From contig OX485808.1 of the NCBI GenBank assembly GCA_950295325.1, forward strand, positions 32,012,527 through 32,076,526: 64,000 nucleotides of DNA, in the 5' to 3' direction. Positions 34,501 to 45,545 of the stretch are shown here, in pieces; position 1 is the first letter of the stretch; each line of letters starts with the position of its first letter. The stretch comes from Polytrichum commune. Its lineage: Eukaryota; Streptophyta; Polytrichopsida; Polytrichales; Polytrichaceae. The notes under the pieces are model-generated. The model had not been told where the DNA came from, did no database searches, and saw only the letters and a list, made by a program, of their open reading frames with translations. The translations under genes and the position numbers were made by a program.

Positions 34501-35706
34501 TCGTGAAACATGCTCTGCACTAGCATACACATATCAGACCACGAAACAAATTCATCAACCCGTGATGTTGCTCTCCATTAATGCACCTGTAGTTGAAAGC
34601 CCCCCTCCATTTGTCAAACCTCCCCGTGCAAGATTGCAACTCGAACTCCTGGATTGAGCAGAAATTGTTGAGGCTGTTTCACATGTTGATGTCCCTCCTC
34701 CTACCCCTGTCATATTACTTCCAGTAGTAGTCCCGAACAGATTTCCAACGCTGCTTGTTCTTCCCACGGTTGGACTACCTGCGAGGGAACTTCCCCTGGA
34801 GCTCCCTCCGCTGGAAGAAGTGCTAGCTCTTGGGCTGGGGCTGTCAACAACAGGACTGCTCCCAACCTTCAAGCTCAGAACAGAGGGGCTTCCGCCACTA
34901 GAAGATGATGTGCTTCCTGAGCTTCCATTTTTGGAAGAGAATCGACCACTGTCGCTCCGACTCCAATATGGAGAACTGTCACTTCCTATCCGGGGAGTAC
35001 TCCCACCCGTGCTGCTTCCACTAGAAGAAATCTCTCCACTCACGTTTCGTCGGGGGTCTCCATTACATAGCCCATCATCTACACTGCCACTGCCGACGTC
35101 AGACATCTGCCGTCTATGTGTACTGTGATGTTCTTTTCGGAAACTATCATCAGTTGAGCTACTTCTTCCATGCAGCGCAGGACCGGGAGATGTGGATGAC
35201 GGGTTATCATCTCGATGGGCAATGTTGACGCTACTTGCGTTATTTCCTGATGATCTCCCACCGCTTGGGGAGCCTCCTGCTAGCGGGGGAACTCCACTTC
35301 CACTGCTGCGTATGGGTCTGTCGCTCTTCAGATCGGATGTAACATACTCTGGACTGCTGGATGCGTATGTGCTATTACGTAAACCCGTTCGAGTACTCCC
35401 ATTTGATCCATATCCTGCAGTCATGGAGCTCGTAGTCTTGTCTGCATCCTTATTATGAAGGCCATTGACATCCTGGAAGGTCATGGTGTCTCCATACGTG
35501 AAGGTGTCTTCCCTGGAAAAGCTGCTGCTAATCCGTGTCTCATTGAGGTGCATTCCATTGTACCTAGACCATCCCTGGAAGCGCTCTACCTTCCCGCCGG
35601 CAGCGTCTGTGCCGCCTCCACCGAGCACTTTCCCATTGAAAGCCCCGTGGTATAGATCGAAACTGGTGGGACTGTGCTTCTTCTTCTCTGCCTGTATCCC
35701 CGCCAT
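31532..35706 (-). CDS. TTL: TPR-thioredoxin-like (TTL) protein, nine coding exons, 931 aa
   Basis: Plant TTL scaffold protein. Exons read 35706-34587, 34393-33880, 33761-33569, 33330-33161, 32985-32761, 32574-32466, 32320-32116, 31959-31853 and 31684-31532. All reading phases join and total 2,796 nt. Residues 1-373 are Ser/Gly-rich and probably disordered. TPR motifs lie at about 465-545 and 697-815, each with the NAGNDxYKKG or TGNDLYKAG signature. A thioredoxin-like fold occupies about 820-931. Its active-site position reads W856-N-E-R-C860, so the first cysteine of CxxC is lost, as is usual in this family; the cis-proline is P900. Arabidopsis TTL1, TTL3 and TTL4 act in osmotic-stress and brassinosteroid responses as cytoplasmic scaffolds; that role is inferred here by family. 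The protein is longer than Arabidopsis TTLs (about 700 aa) mainly through exon 1. The ATG at 35,706-35,704 has G at -3 and G at +4. Intron 5 uses a GC donor. Confidence 0.93.
32575..32760 (-). other. Intron 5 of TTL, GC-AG type
   Basis: The upstream exon ends TTGCAG and the intron begins GCAAGT, the typical U2 GC-donor consensus. The intron ends ATTTCAG. Using this donor joins AG to G, giving Arg741 and continuing the TPR helix (NRAACR then SKLGLYEKAIED). The nearest GT, four bases downstream, would shift the frame. Length is 186 bp. Confidence 0.88.
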
Positions 35707-35713
35707 GTCGCAT
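35564..35713 (-). promoter_or_regulatory. Overlapping upstream ORF of the TTL gene, 49 codons
   Basis: An ATG at 35,713-35,711 lies 7 nt before the TTL start in another frame and runs over it to a TAG at 35,566-35,564. Its context is weak (C at -3, C at +4), whereas the main ATG is strong (G at -3, G at +4). If the transcript includes it, leaky scanning would be needed and basal output could be reduced. The uORF product is rich in Arg and Gly. Confidence 0.6.
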
Positions 35714-37104
35714 CTGAGTTCGACCTACAAATGTCACCTGGACATGACCGAAAACAATTAAATATGAGAAATAAAAACATCAACATCAACATTGGCTCCT
35801 CATCAGGTGCGCTGATTGCCAATGTGCCTGCAACACATTGACACCATCTACTAATCAAAGTCTGACAACGGAACGAATAGCAGCTGGAGTATGCAAGTAG
35901 ACTTGTCCCCTTAGACTTCACCATCACAAGTTGCTTCCTTCGCAATACCACCTAACCCCGCGTATCTTGAGGGCGAAGCAAAGTAACACCGGCTCATTTC
36001 ACGAACCAGCAGCGTCTCCCACCCCTGGGGTTTGGCTCGCATGCAGAACGCGGAAAACGCGCTGTACTTTACTGAACTGAGATCTAGCTCCACTACGCTC
36101 TACAAAATTTCGCTCGCAAACACAATCAAGTACTCGCACGCTCCCCTTGTCAATACCACACCCTGCTCCATGACTACCACAGGAACAGGAACAGCAATAA
36201 GTTACAACAACACCTACCGAAGTACAACGTTGTAGCAGCCGCCTGCATGTAATTGCTGTTGCCCCAGCTTCCTGACTACACGTCCTCCTCCTCAGCAGCC
36301 GCAGCGACACAGAAGAGGAGAACACCAAACCCCGGTGTATGATGTAATATCCAACCACACAAACCCCCACTCTCACAGCTACCAACAACACACCATACGC
36401 ACGTCCAACTCTGACTCCTCCCCGCCAAACAATGCACGCCACTATACATACAGCTGCGGTAAACGCCTTCCTTGATGTCACGTCTCCCTTGTCCACGCAA
36501 CCCCTCGCCACACTCACTCACTCCCTTTTTACACTCGCTCCCTCACTCCTTCACACTCCCTGCTCTTCCAAACCACAATTCCAATCTAGGGATGGCACCT
36601 ACACATATACACACGGGATACACAAACACACACACATGCATCCAATGGAATGAATGAATCGATGGGCAGCTTCCTTCCACTCACTCACTCACTCACTCAC
36701 TCACTCCGCCTCTCTGCCAATCAATTCCTACTCTCTCCGCGGAAGCCTGTGAAACAGAAAACGTGGAGTCCTCAATCTCTGCTCTCCACGCAACACGCCT
36801 TGTTGTCGTGTTTTCTTTCTCGTCGTGGCTCAATTGCGGTGCCACCATTTGCTGCTGCTACTGCTGCTGGGCCTCCTCCTTCTAATGCTAATGCTGCTGC
36901 GAGTGGTGGTGAGTGGGGATAAAGCAAAGCGCGTGGGGCGGGCGTTGGCAGCGTGGAGGTTAGGAGAGGAGACTGAGAGTGGGGAAGGGGACAGGGGAAG
37001 AGGAAGGGGAGGGCGGGCGCGTGTGGAGGTGCGCGCCCTGGTCCGCCATAGCCAGCAGGCGGAGGAAGAGATGAAGAGGAGGAGAAAGAGGAGGAGAGAC
37101 AGAG

Positions 37105-37138
<34 letters not shown>

Positions 37139-37300
37139 TGGGAGAGAGCGAGGGAGGGAAGGAGAGTGGAGAGGCTTAGCGTGGGGTGGCCTTTTTGCTG
37201 CTCTTCCTTTCTTGCATGGGGCAGCCTCATAACATAACCAAGGAAGTTGTGGGGCCCTAGGAATATAGCCATGGGATGTTGGAAGCTCAGTCGACTTCAA
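35707..37300 (-). promoter_or_regulatory. 5' leader and presumed promoter of TTL
   Basis: A plausible 3' splice site (TTTGTAG then GTCGAAC, exon from 35,724) lies 18 nt before the start codon, so a 5' UTR intron is likely, but its donor cannot be placed. 36,840-37,190 is strongly purine-rich on plus, with (GA)n at about 37,110-37,138, hence CT-rich on the transcribed sense strand. This matches the Y-patch/CT-rich core promoters common in plants. No convincing TATA box was found on the minus strand. Composition changes to AT-rich intergenic DNA at about 37,290. Long open frames here are low-complexity. Confidence 0.5.
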
Positions 37301-37676
37301 TGAAGTTTCGCAAAACGTTTATCTCAAAATTCGTAAAATGGAACATTTTGTCGAAAACCAAGTTTATTTTTGACAATTTTTCATTGGAAAATGGATGAAA
37401 CCCTTCCTCTGGTATTGTTTTAACGACTTCTTAGGATGAATGTCACAACATTACATCCGAGTGAAGTTTCACAACACGAGTATTCTTGTGACCATGATCG
37501 CCACTCTAGCTCCTACAACAAAATGAAGGGAAACATACACTAAGTCTCCTTGTGCATGGGTTGTGCATCCCATGGTTATATTCTCAAGGCCCGGAGAACG
37601 AACACACACTGCTCAGTAATGTTATGGCTCGCCCCCCTTCCTTTCCTTTTGTGTTTCCTCCGTGCATGAGTAACTT

Positions 37677-38405
37677 AAGGTAGATGGGTCTTAGATGGTT
37701 ATTTTTTTCCCCGACTAGCCCACTTCTTTGAGGATATGGAACACACGATTGGTACGCAATGGTTAGCGAATCCAAATCAAGGCCATAGCCACTTTCCTCG
37801 TAGTTTTCGGAGCTCGTATGCATATTTTGTACACTTTCAAAGTAGAGATTCTTATGCTCACTAATTGGTCATACAGGTCCCCCCCTCCCCCCCCCCCCAA
37901 TTATGTTGACTGTTGAGCATGGAACAATTATCTCTTTTAAGCACGTTACACGTGATGCACCTTTTTGGTGTTTGTTCTTGGAGCCACACCTAACATCATA
38001 GGTGCATGATTTTTAAAAAGTAACTGGATTAGGCACATCTACCTTGGGATACCCAAGGTAGACATTCCTAATCCAGTTCTTCCCTTTAAATCAAACACCT
38101 CTATTCAAGTGGATATGTGGGCAGATGTGGCTCCAAGAACGGATACCAAAAAGACATGTGGCGACAAGAGATTAGACCACATGCTCAATATTTGATAACC
38201 ATTCTATGCTCAATAATCAATATGATTGGGGGAGGGGACCCCTATATGACAAATTAGTGAGCATGAGAATCTTCACTTTGATGAAGAATAAGATGTTCAT
38301 GTGAGCTCCAGAAAATTATGAGAAAAGTGACTAGATTGCAGGTTTCATATCCTAAGAGAGGTGGGCTAGTCAGAAAAAATAAATCATTTGAGACCCATCT
38401 ACCTT
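37677..38405. mobile_element. 729-bp palindromic (foldback) element
   Basis: AAGGTAGATGGGTCT at the left end is inverted as AGACCCATCTACCTT at the right end. The arms of about 355-370 bp stay alignable to a centre at about 38,050 (CTACCTTGGG/ATACCCAAGG). Paired landmarks include GACTAGCCCAC, GGATATG, GGAGCTC, GCTCACTAATT and TTCTTGGAGCCAC. The right arm lacks about 40 bp present in the left. Single arms of the family occur at 13,812, 21,655, 27,480, 42,940 and 43,700. There is no clear target duplication or coding capacity. Confidence 0.85.
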
Positions 38406-39252
38406 GTATAATCACTAGGGGTCTTGGACAAAATAAGGCTCTAATAATTTATAAGTTCATAATAAAGCTTGAAAGTGTTATCAACAAAGAGTGTCAAAAT
38501 ATAACAAGAGGTATAATAAAACACAATAAGAGACATTTATGTAATGAGGCGTTTGAATCCTCTTATTATATCCGTAGACTCATGCATAATGGATTTCTTT
38601 GTCCTTCTCTTATTATCCATTGTCCACATAGAATACATAGGTCAACTAAGTCAAGTAAGATACCATTGGATTCATCTTCTTGAGTTCTTCGCTACAAGAC
38701 CAAATTCATTGAGAGAATTAGATTTGTGAAAGAAAGCTATGCACAATAGACCAAAAGAAGGAAAAACGCTTATTATACTACGCATGTTGCCTCCCCGGGA
38801 TTTCCGTGGGCTCCTTACACAGCATAATTTTCCACCATTGATCCAAAGGGACTTTTGGGTAACATCAACACATTACAGAACCGTTGATCTTCTCTAAATC
38901 TAACGGTTGGAATTGCATGGTGGATCATTGTGCTCGATAAGGTCCTTGGGATAAGGCAAAGGGCTCCGCCTTCGGGTGTCACTTACAAACTTATCTCTCA
39001 TCCATTCAACCTAAAAGCTTGACCCCCCCCCCCCCCCTATACCCAAATAACTTCAACTACACAAATTCGGGGTCTTTGAAGTTAACTTAGTTGTCAAATT
39101 AACGTAATAAAGTAACTTCTAGATTGCATATATTTGTTTCAAGGTTTCTTTGTTGGATGAATGAAGGTACAGTTGTATGTTTTAATTCTCTTTCACCATG
39201 CCCTCCACACTGAGCAAATTGTTTTTGCCAAGCATTGGTTAGTTGAGCTTTA
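38406..39252. other. Intergenic with short repeat fragment
   Basis: 39,055-39,190 belongs to the ATTCGGGGTCTTTGAA / GGATGAATGAAGGTAC family. A 15-base C run sits at 39,023-39,037. No gene is supported. Confidence 0.5.
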
Positions 39253-39255
39253 TAA

Positions 39256-39672
39256 GGCATGTTCACACTAGTGACCAAAAGAATGTGATTTGAGTGGTTT
39301 TTTTTTTTTTTTTAAATCTCTCATTAGTTGAAAGATGAGTGGTGGTCTCACTTTTTGTCACACTAGATCATCAAAAATAAGATTGACCTCGTGAGAGAAT
39401 GGATGAGAGAGTGACATGAATCATACATGTCTCAAAATGGATAATGTTTAGTTCTCACCTGGATTTTGCGGTAAGACCACTCAAATAGGTTGTCTCCACA
39501 ACAACAAAAATAAATAAAAATGAAACACGAGAGTGACCATCCACTCTACACCGTTTTATGTGACCAAGGCTTTTTAAATATGATGTGGATTTCTCTTTGT
39601 CGTGGTCTTGAATCTCATGAGATCTTAAAACACTTATTCCCACGTCTCTTGGTCACTAATGTAAACATGCCC
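39256..39672. mobile_element. PIF/Harbinger-like MITE, GGCATGTTCACA family
   Basis: The left end GGCATGTTCACACTAGTGAC pairs with the right end GGTCACTAATGTAAACATGC plus CC. It is flanked by TAA at 39,253-39,255 and 39,673-39,675. The 417-bp element has no coding capacity. The TIR start and TAA target agree with Tourist/PIF-type MITEs. Confidence 0.8.
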
Positions 39673-40772
39673 TAAGGTAAGGCGGCATGGTTGTCTCACC
39701 ATATATGAGTAAAATTCTTCATTGCCCACAAATGATTATGATGAGGGGGGGGGGGGCTCTCTATAGAGGTCTTGGTCAAAGCAAATGAGAGAACATTAAC
39801 ATAAACAAGGCCTTTGAAGGAAAACCATCTATAACATTATCGGTGGACGTGTTAGACTGATCAAACACAAAGTTTATGTATGAGTAACGCACTAGTCCAA
39901 GTGCCCTTATACATGTAAACAGTGTCCAATGACAACAACCCAAGAAGTTCATACACATAAAGTGTGACATTAAAGGTGTGCATTGCATCACATAATGTCA
40001 ATTGATACATGTATATTACATGCAAGAGAGTGTTTTGATACGCCCATTTGAAACCTTGGAGTGTATCATGTGTGGGGCTTTGCTTAGGACGATGGAGCCC
40101 AAAAGTTGATGCCGTTTAAGAATTTAATTCCATAGTTTTGAACATAACACATGACCTCACAAGATTTTGGTCGTCATAGGTGACCTCCAAGTCAAACCCT
40201 AAAGAAACATGCATGCTAGACTCGTCATCGAGCATTTTTGACCATAGGCTTGCTTTTCATTTTTTTCCTTTTTCCCCTTTTAAAGGCATGGAATAGCTCC
40301 AAATGAACTCACTTTTGTTTTGTTTTGTTGTGTTGTGCGATGTTTCGCTCCCTTCGTGTTGTTGCTTTGCTTGTTTTGCTTCTTGGAGGCCATGTTACCC
40401 TCTAGCCATCTTTTGCATGATGACTCCGTTACTCATTGTGGGTTGTAACTTATGTGTGTCGGGTTTTGCTTAGACCCTCGATTACAAGGGTAGCTTGAAA
40501 ATGGAAAGGATGATGCCATGAAGTATTGTCGGCACTAGGTGGGTCACCCCGCCTTTGAACTTTCTCTTTGACAAATTCCTTTGGTGATTTTTCCTCTTTC
40601 TTACCCATTTTTTTGCATGGGGAAACACCCATCCAAGCTTTCCTATCCTCATCAACGTCCCTTACTTTGCAAAGGCATTATTCCATGTACCTACTCCTGG
40701 TTCCTTGTTTTACCTTCTTGGACACCATGCATGCATGGCAACTCTCCTTAGAGATGCCCTTCCAAAGTTCTC
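39673..40772. other. Intergenic, nothing recognised
   Basis: Contains a G run at about 39,746-39,755. No gene or further repeat is recognised. Confidence 0.45.
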
Positions 40773-40775
40773 TAA

Positions 40776-41277
40776 GGGCCACTTCACACATGAGCCAAGA
40801 GTTGTGACCATGAAATTGTGAGGGCCCAAAAGTAAGTAAGTGTCCAAAGGCCATCCCAAGACACCTCCAAAATCATGTAGTGTGGTCACGGACTCTCAAG
40901 TGTACTGTGAAGTCATATGTGACCGGGCCCTCAACCAATTGCTATTTCAATGAATTTCTATTCATGCGGGTCCTCGCGCATGATAAAATAGAGTAAATCG
41001 ACGGTTCTGAGCGTTCGGAGTGTCATGCTCTCCCGGTTTTGTGTTAGGCCTACCTCCAAGAGGTGGTTTTTGAAAATAGTCCAAGTGACCATGAAACATG
41101 ATCCATTTATGCCATATAAGAATCCATGTAGACTTTACATCCATCTTGCATTCACATACTCCGTTGGTCCCTCAAGCATAGTGTGAAGCGAACGTGGACC
41201 GGCTCTGCCTTCCCCACCAATGAGAGTGCTTGAAGTGTAATGGTCACGGGCTCTCAGTCTCATGTGTGAAGTGGCCC
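40776..41277. mobile_element. PIF/Harbinger-like MITE, GGGCCACTTCAC family, copy 3
   Basis: The ends GGGCCACTTCACACATGAGC and CTCATGTGTGAAGTGGCCC are flanked by TAA at 40,773-40,775 and 41,278-41,280. The 502-bp length and interior match copy 2. Confidence 0.9.
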
Positions 41278-41280
41278 TAA

Positions 41281-42387
41281 ATTATATGCAATGAAAGCAA
41301 GGGAACTTTCAATCCATCAATTTTTTGCGCATTTCAATCCCTAGATTAAATATTGCAAAACGGGAAAAACTTATTGTTTAATATATAGAGATTTAAATAT
41401 TTGACATAAATTAAGGTTATATACAATAAACACTTGTATTTATGAATCGATATGGAAAATTCCCTCTTAAGTTCCAACACAAGGTTGTTAAAATCAGGTA
41501 CAACCCCCAAGTGACTCTCTTATTCTTTCATTGATCTTGCTTAGGCAAGTGTAATGGAATTATGTTGACACCCGCTCGAAAACAATGCACGCAATTATCA
41601 TTTTAGGCATCCGAAAACGTAGCTTGATTGCAGCTCGATTACTGACCAATATGTTTTTTTAAAGGAAAAAAGAAAAGAAAAGAAAAGAAAAAAAGGTGTT
41701 CTTGCACCCTCGTGAATGTGAGCACGTTTTCCATGTATTGATCAAAAGCAAAAGCTAATTCATCCTTACCCTTTTTTTTTATACCTCCTTTCACTCATGT
41801 GCCTTTCTCTTGGACAATGAATGGGGTGGCATATTACCCCATTCTTGCCACACATATTGTTTCATCTTGTTTCATCTTTACCGGTGCCAGAATATGGTTT
41901 CCACGTGGGATTCAAGAGGGTCTCGACCATTATAGGATTGACACGTGGCAAAACTTGAGAGGAAAATAACTAATTTTGTCAAAATAGAAAGCCCTCTACG
42001 GTACTAAAGACCGGTTCACATGGGTCCCAAATCCTATTGATGGAGGCAAAGTCCCAACTCATGAGCCTCAAGAAACCATTAAATATGGTTAATTATCATT
42101 AAAGTCGGATCTCAATTATTTTATGCAAGAATATTCATGAGAATTATGTTGAGAGTTGGGTCTAGCTTTTTGCTCGACACAACTCTCAACACAAATCCCA
42201 AGCCTCACCTCCAAAAAGTGTTGCCATGTAAGCATCGATGTCATACTTGGGACTTGGGACTTGGGACCCCATGTGAAGTGGTTATTCCCAGCTTCCATGC
42301 CCTCAATAGATTGCACGGATCGATTGACCTCAAGCTAGTGACTTGGGACTTAGGACTTGGGACCCCATGTGAAGCGGCCCTAAGACC
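41281..42387. other. Intergenic with short direct repeats
   Basis: 41,663-41,760 is a diverged, unflanked relative of the retroposon at 49,210 (AAGAAAAGAAAAG run then CGTGAATGTGAGCACG). 42,246-42,276 and 42,341-42,378 repeat GACTTGGGACCCCATGTGAA. The second is followed by GCGGCCCTAA, which resembles a MITE end, but no partner was found. Confidence 0.5.
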
Positions 42388-42767
42388 CATAACATTATTC
42401 AGATGGCGCTCATTGTTCAAGCCTGCCAACATGGTTGGTAGAGTGGATACAATCTAAAGACTCATCGAGATGTGGATCCTAGGCAAGATTCAAGCATCTT
42501 CACACCGAATCCAGGAGCCCCCCACAAAACAAGCACCTGAAGTTTGAATAATCTTATGACCACACCACTTACCCTACCCTAAAATAAAGCCATGGATAGG
42601 CGAAGTTGCAATTTTCACACTATAAAAAATGAAGCTTATTATTATTATTATTATTATTATTTCCTTCTGCATGGGGTAGCTCCCAATTGATACTCTGAAT
42701 GTGGAGAATATTTTGTGGAATATTGACAGTCCCAAAGAACAATGTTATGGTTCTGAATAATGTTATG
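42388..42767. mobile_element. Interrupted foldback element, copy 4
   Basis: CATAACATTATTCAGAT at 42,388-42,404 is the left terminus, and 42,692-42,767 is a full right arm ending GAATAATGTTATG. Between them lies about 290 bp unrelated to the other copies, including (ATT)n near 42,637-42,661. This is either a longer family member or a rearranged one. Confidence 0.65.
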
Positions 42768-43539
42768 TATGACATCAATCATCAAGAATCTTTAAAATGA
42801 ACTTACCACCTTTTGTCACAAAGCCTTTCTCTTTCCATTTTGCATGAGGCTACCTCATAAAAATGAAGATGCTTTTCTTTTCCCCTTGGTTCCAAGGCCT
42901 TTGCATTTGGGAAAGTTGTCAAAAAAACGGTGAATTCTAGGGTGTGCACCTATAAAGTCAACCGATGTTAATAATCCAACATAGCAGTAATCCGGACACC
43001 AAAAAGACATGTGTTTCAAGAGATTGGGTTACGTGCTAAAAATTTGCTAACCATTCTAGACTTAATAATCAACATGATTGGGGAGACCTATATGATCATT
43101 TGAAGAAAATATTCACTTTATTATTGAATAACATATTCATATGAACTCTAAAAGTGTGAGGCTGACTCAAATTCTTCTAGTTTAAGAAACCAATCTTTGA
43201 GCTTGGGTCCAATCTTGAGCTTGAAAGTAAACCCCATTTACATGGTATTTCATACCCCAAGTTTTGTGGACCCATACCCTAATGTAAACCCCACCCTTAG
43301 GCACATGTGAGGGGCTCATCTTGGATTACCATGGCCCACCAACTTGCAAGCTTGAGCTCTTGAAGCTCAAGTTGTGTGTGGCAAGGGCATGGGTACATTT
43401 AACAACCTACCCTTGGCCTTTATATGTCCTTCCCCATTTGCTCAACAAACAAATGATAGCTAGTGGTGTGTGAGCATCCCGGTATTTACCAAAAAAATGT
43501 GACGGGGTATATAATTCAAGTTTCAAGGCAAGATAAAGT
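42768..43539. repeat. Palindrome-family right arm plus unassigned DNA
   Basis: 42,940-43,165 matches the right arm of 37,677-38,405 (ACACCAAAAAGACATGTG, AACCATTCTAGACTTAATAA). The remainder up to 43,539 shows nothing recognised. Confidence 0.6.
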
Positions 43540-43686
43540 CATAACATTATTCAGATCCATATCAGTGTTATGTGGGACTTGCAATATTCCACAAAATATT
43601 CCCCACATTCATATTGAATATGGGGAATATTCTTTGGAATATTGTCAATCCCATGTAACATTGTTATGGATCTGAATAATGTTATG
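43540..43686. mobile_element. 147-bp foldback element, copy 3
   Basis: The ends CATAACATTATTCAGATCCA and TGGATCTGAATAATGTTATG are perfect 20-bp inverted repeats. The arms remain complementary to the centre near 43,613 (CCCCACATTCATATTGAATA). It is the cleanest terminal match of the family. Confidence 0.85.
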
Positions 43687-43699
43687 GCAAGGAAGGCAT

Positions 43700-44085
43700 G
43701 TTTAGATGGGCATTTTTCTCTTCATACACACTTCTTGTAGGATATGAAACTCGCAATTAGTGTGAGATGATTAGGAAATTCAAATCATGCCCTTAGCAAT
43801 TTGCCTCATAAATTTTGGAGCTTATGTAAACAACTTATTCATTATTAAAGTGGACATTCTTGTGCTTATGAAGTGGTCATGTATATATTCTCCCCTCCCC
43901 TAATCATGTTGACTACTAAACCTAGAATGGTTAACATATTTTGAGCATGTAGTCCACCTTTTACACACATATCTTTTTGGTGATAATTTTTAGATGCACA
44001 CCTAACCATATACCATTCAAATATAGGTGTCCAAATTATTGTTATGTTGGATTTAGGCACGTCTTCCTTACCTACCATAGAGAGC
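43700..44085 (-). repeat. Palindrome-family left arm
   Basis: It matches the left arm of 37,677-38,405: TTTAGATGGGCATTTTTCTC, GTAGGATATGAAACTCGCA, GCTTATGAAGTGGTCATG, and the TAATCATGTTGACTACT block. It ends near TTAGGCACGTCTTCCTTACC. Confidence 0.65.
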
Positions 44086-45238
44086 TTAATGTTTTGGATG
44101 TATAATAAGCATATATTGTTGCCACATGGCACTCTAACATTGCTTGGGAGCCACTCAACAATAAAGAACACATTGCAAGTTAAATAAACCCAGAAGAAGA
44201 TCAAATGTCCATTGTGGATTAATTGTAAGCTTAAAAGCAAGGTACTTCAACTTCAAATTTGTCCATGCTTTTCCTTAATAATAATAATAAATAAATAAAT
44301 TCGGGGTCTTTAAATCTATTCCTAGTGTCAAATAAACCCTAATAAGTAGTATTTGGGTTTCATACTATTTTAGGGTTTTCATGTCGGATGAATGATAGGT
44401 ATGCTTGTATACGATAATTCCCTCTTTCCATTGAACTATATTATCTTCAAAAATCTACCACATACATGTTCTTAAATTTGTTCATTGCACGCTTTGCAAA
44501 GTTAATTGATTTATGCAAAATGCCTGATCTAACCCTTACTTTTGGGAGAGAGGGAATTATTGTATACAAGTGTACCTCTCATTCATCCAACAGACAATAA
44601 AAACACAAAACATGCATGAAGCCCGGAAGTGATTTTAATATGTCATTTGACACCATAATCAGTTTTAAAGACTCCAAATTAGTGTCAATTGAGGTCATTT
44701 GAAACAAATTGGACAACAAACCTACATGGTCAAGTTTGTATGTTAGATGGATGAGAGGTATGAGCGTATAATATGATAATTCCTCTCTCCTTACTTTTGA
44801 GTTGCCTCATGATGTAGATAAGAAACTCCCATGCATCGACGTGAAACAAGAATGTGTGTGACATGGGAAAGTTGAGTTCCAAAAATTCAAAGGGCAATAA
44901 TTACCAAACTCATTAAATTTAGAGGTAGAGTGTCACCAACACTAAATGTTAACTCAACATTATTTGTCATTCCTTGTAGATTTTTTGGATGCCTACAAAT
45001 TTACAGCGTTGCAATGACTATCGCTTATCAAATGATTTTTCATCCAAATTCCAATCATCCATGACAATATTTCATCACAAGTTGTTGCCGAGAGAAGGGT
45101 AGGGATTTGGCGAATGGATGAACTCATCCATCATCCATGATAGTATTCATTCACTTATTCATAAGAAGTGTCATCCGAAAAGTTACTATAGTGACATAAA
45201 AGACCATATGACACTAAATATCATATTTAGTGTAGTTA
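44086..45238. other. Intergenic with inverted repeat-family fragments
   Basis: 44,300-44,430 (forward), 44,535-44,690 (reverse) and 44,693-44,800 (forward) are fragments of the GATGAATGAGAGGTACGCTC family lying in alternating orientation. No gene is supported. Confidence 0.5.
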
Positions 45239-45248
45239 CAGATGGACC

Positions 45249-45545
45249 GGTTGAGTTTGAGAAATAACCGGTTGAAGATGAAGACTTCAGGAAAATTATG
45301 GGGGAAATTTTGAGCATTACCGTCAAAATCCTAGTGTTTCCAACTCCAATTGATTGCATGTTGTGGTCTTTCGGTTTTTCTTCATTAGTTTGAGGTATAT
45401 ACCATGAATTCCTCTAAAATGATTGGTAATTTTCCCGAACTCCAAACCCTCAACCGATTATTTCTCAAACTCAACCGGTTCATTTGTGATGGGTAATTTT
45501 TCTAAAGTCTCAAACCTCAACCAATTATTTTTCAAACTCAATTAT
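45249..45545. repeat. CCGGTT-family repeat with inverted first segment
   Basis: 45,249-45,297 reads in reverse (CCGGTTGAGTTTGAGAAATA), then 45,300-45,545 reads forward (AAATCCTAGTGTTTCCAACT, TCGGTTTTTCTTCATTAG). TTCTCAAACTCAACCGGTTC near the end is the inverse of the beginning, so the copy is partly foldback. Confidence 0.6.

Noticed and set aside
36772-37272. 166-codon minus-strand frame with Ser/Leu/Pro-rich product
   Set aside because: It lies in CT-repeat sequence upstream of the TTL gene. The product is pure low complexity and is better explained as leader/promoter.
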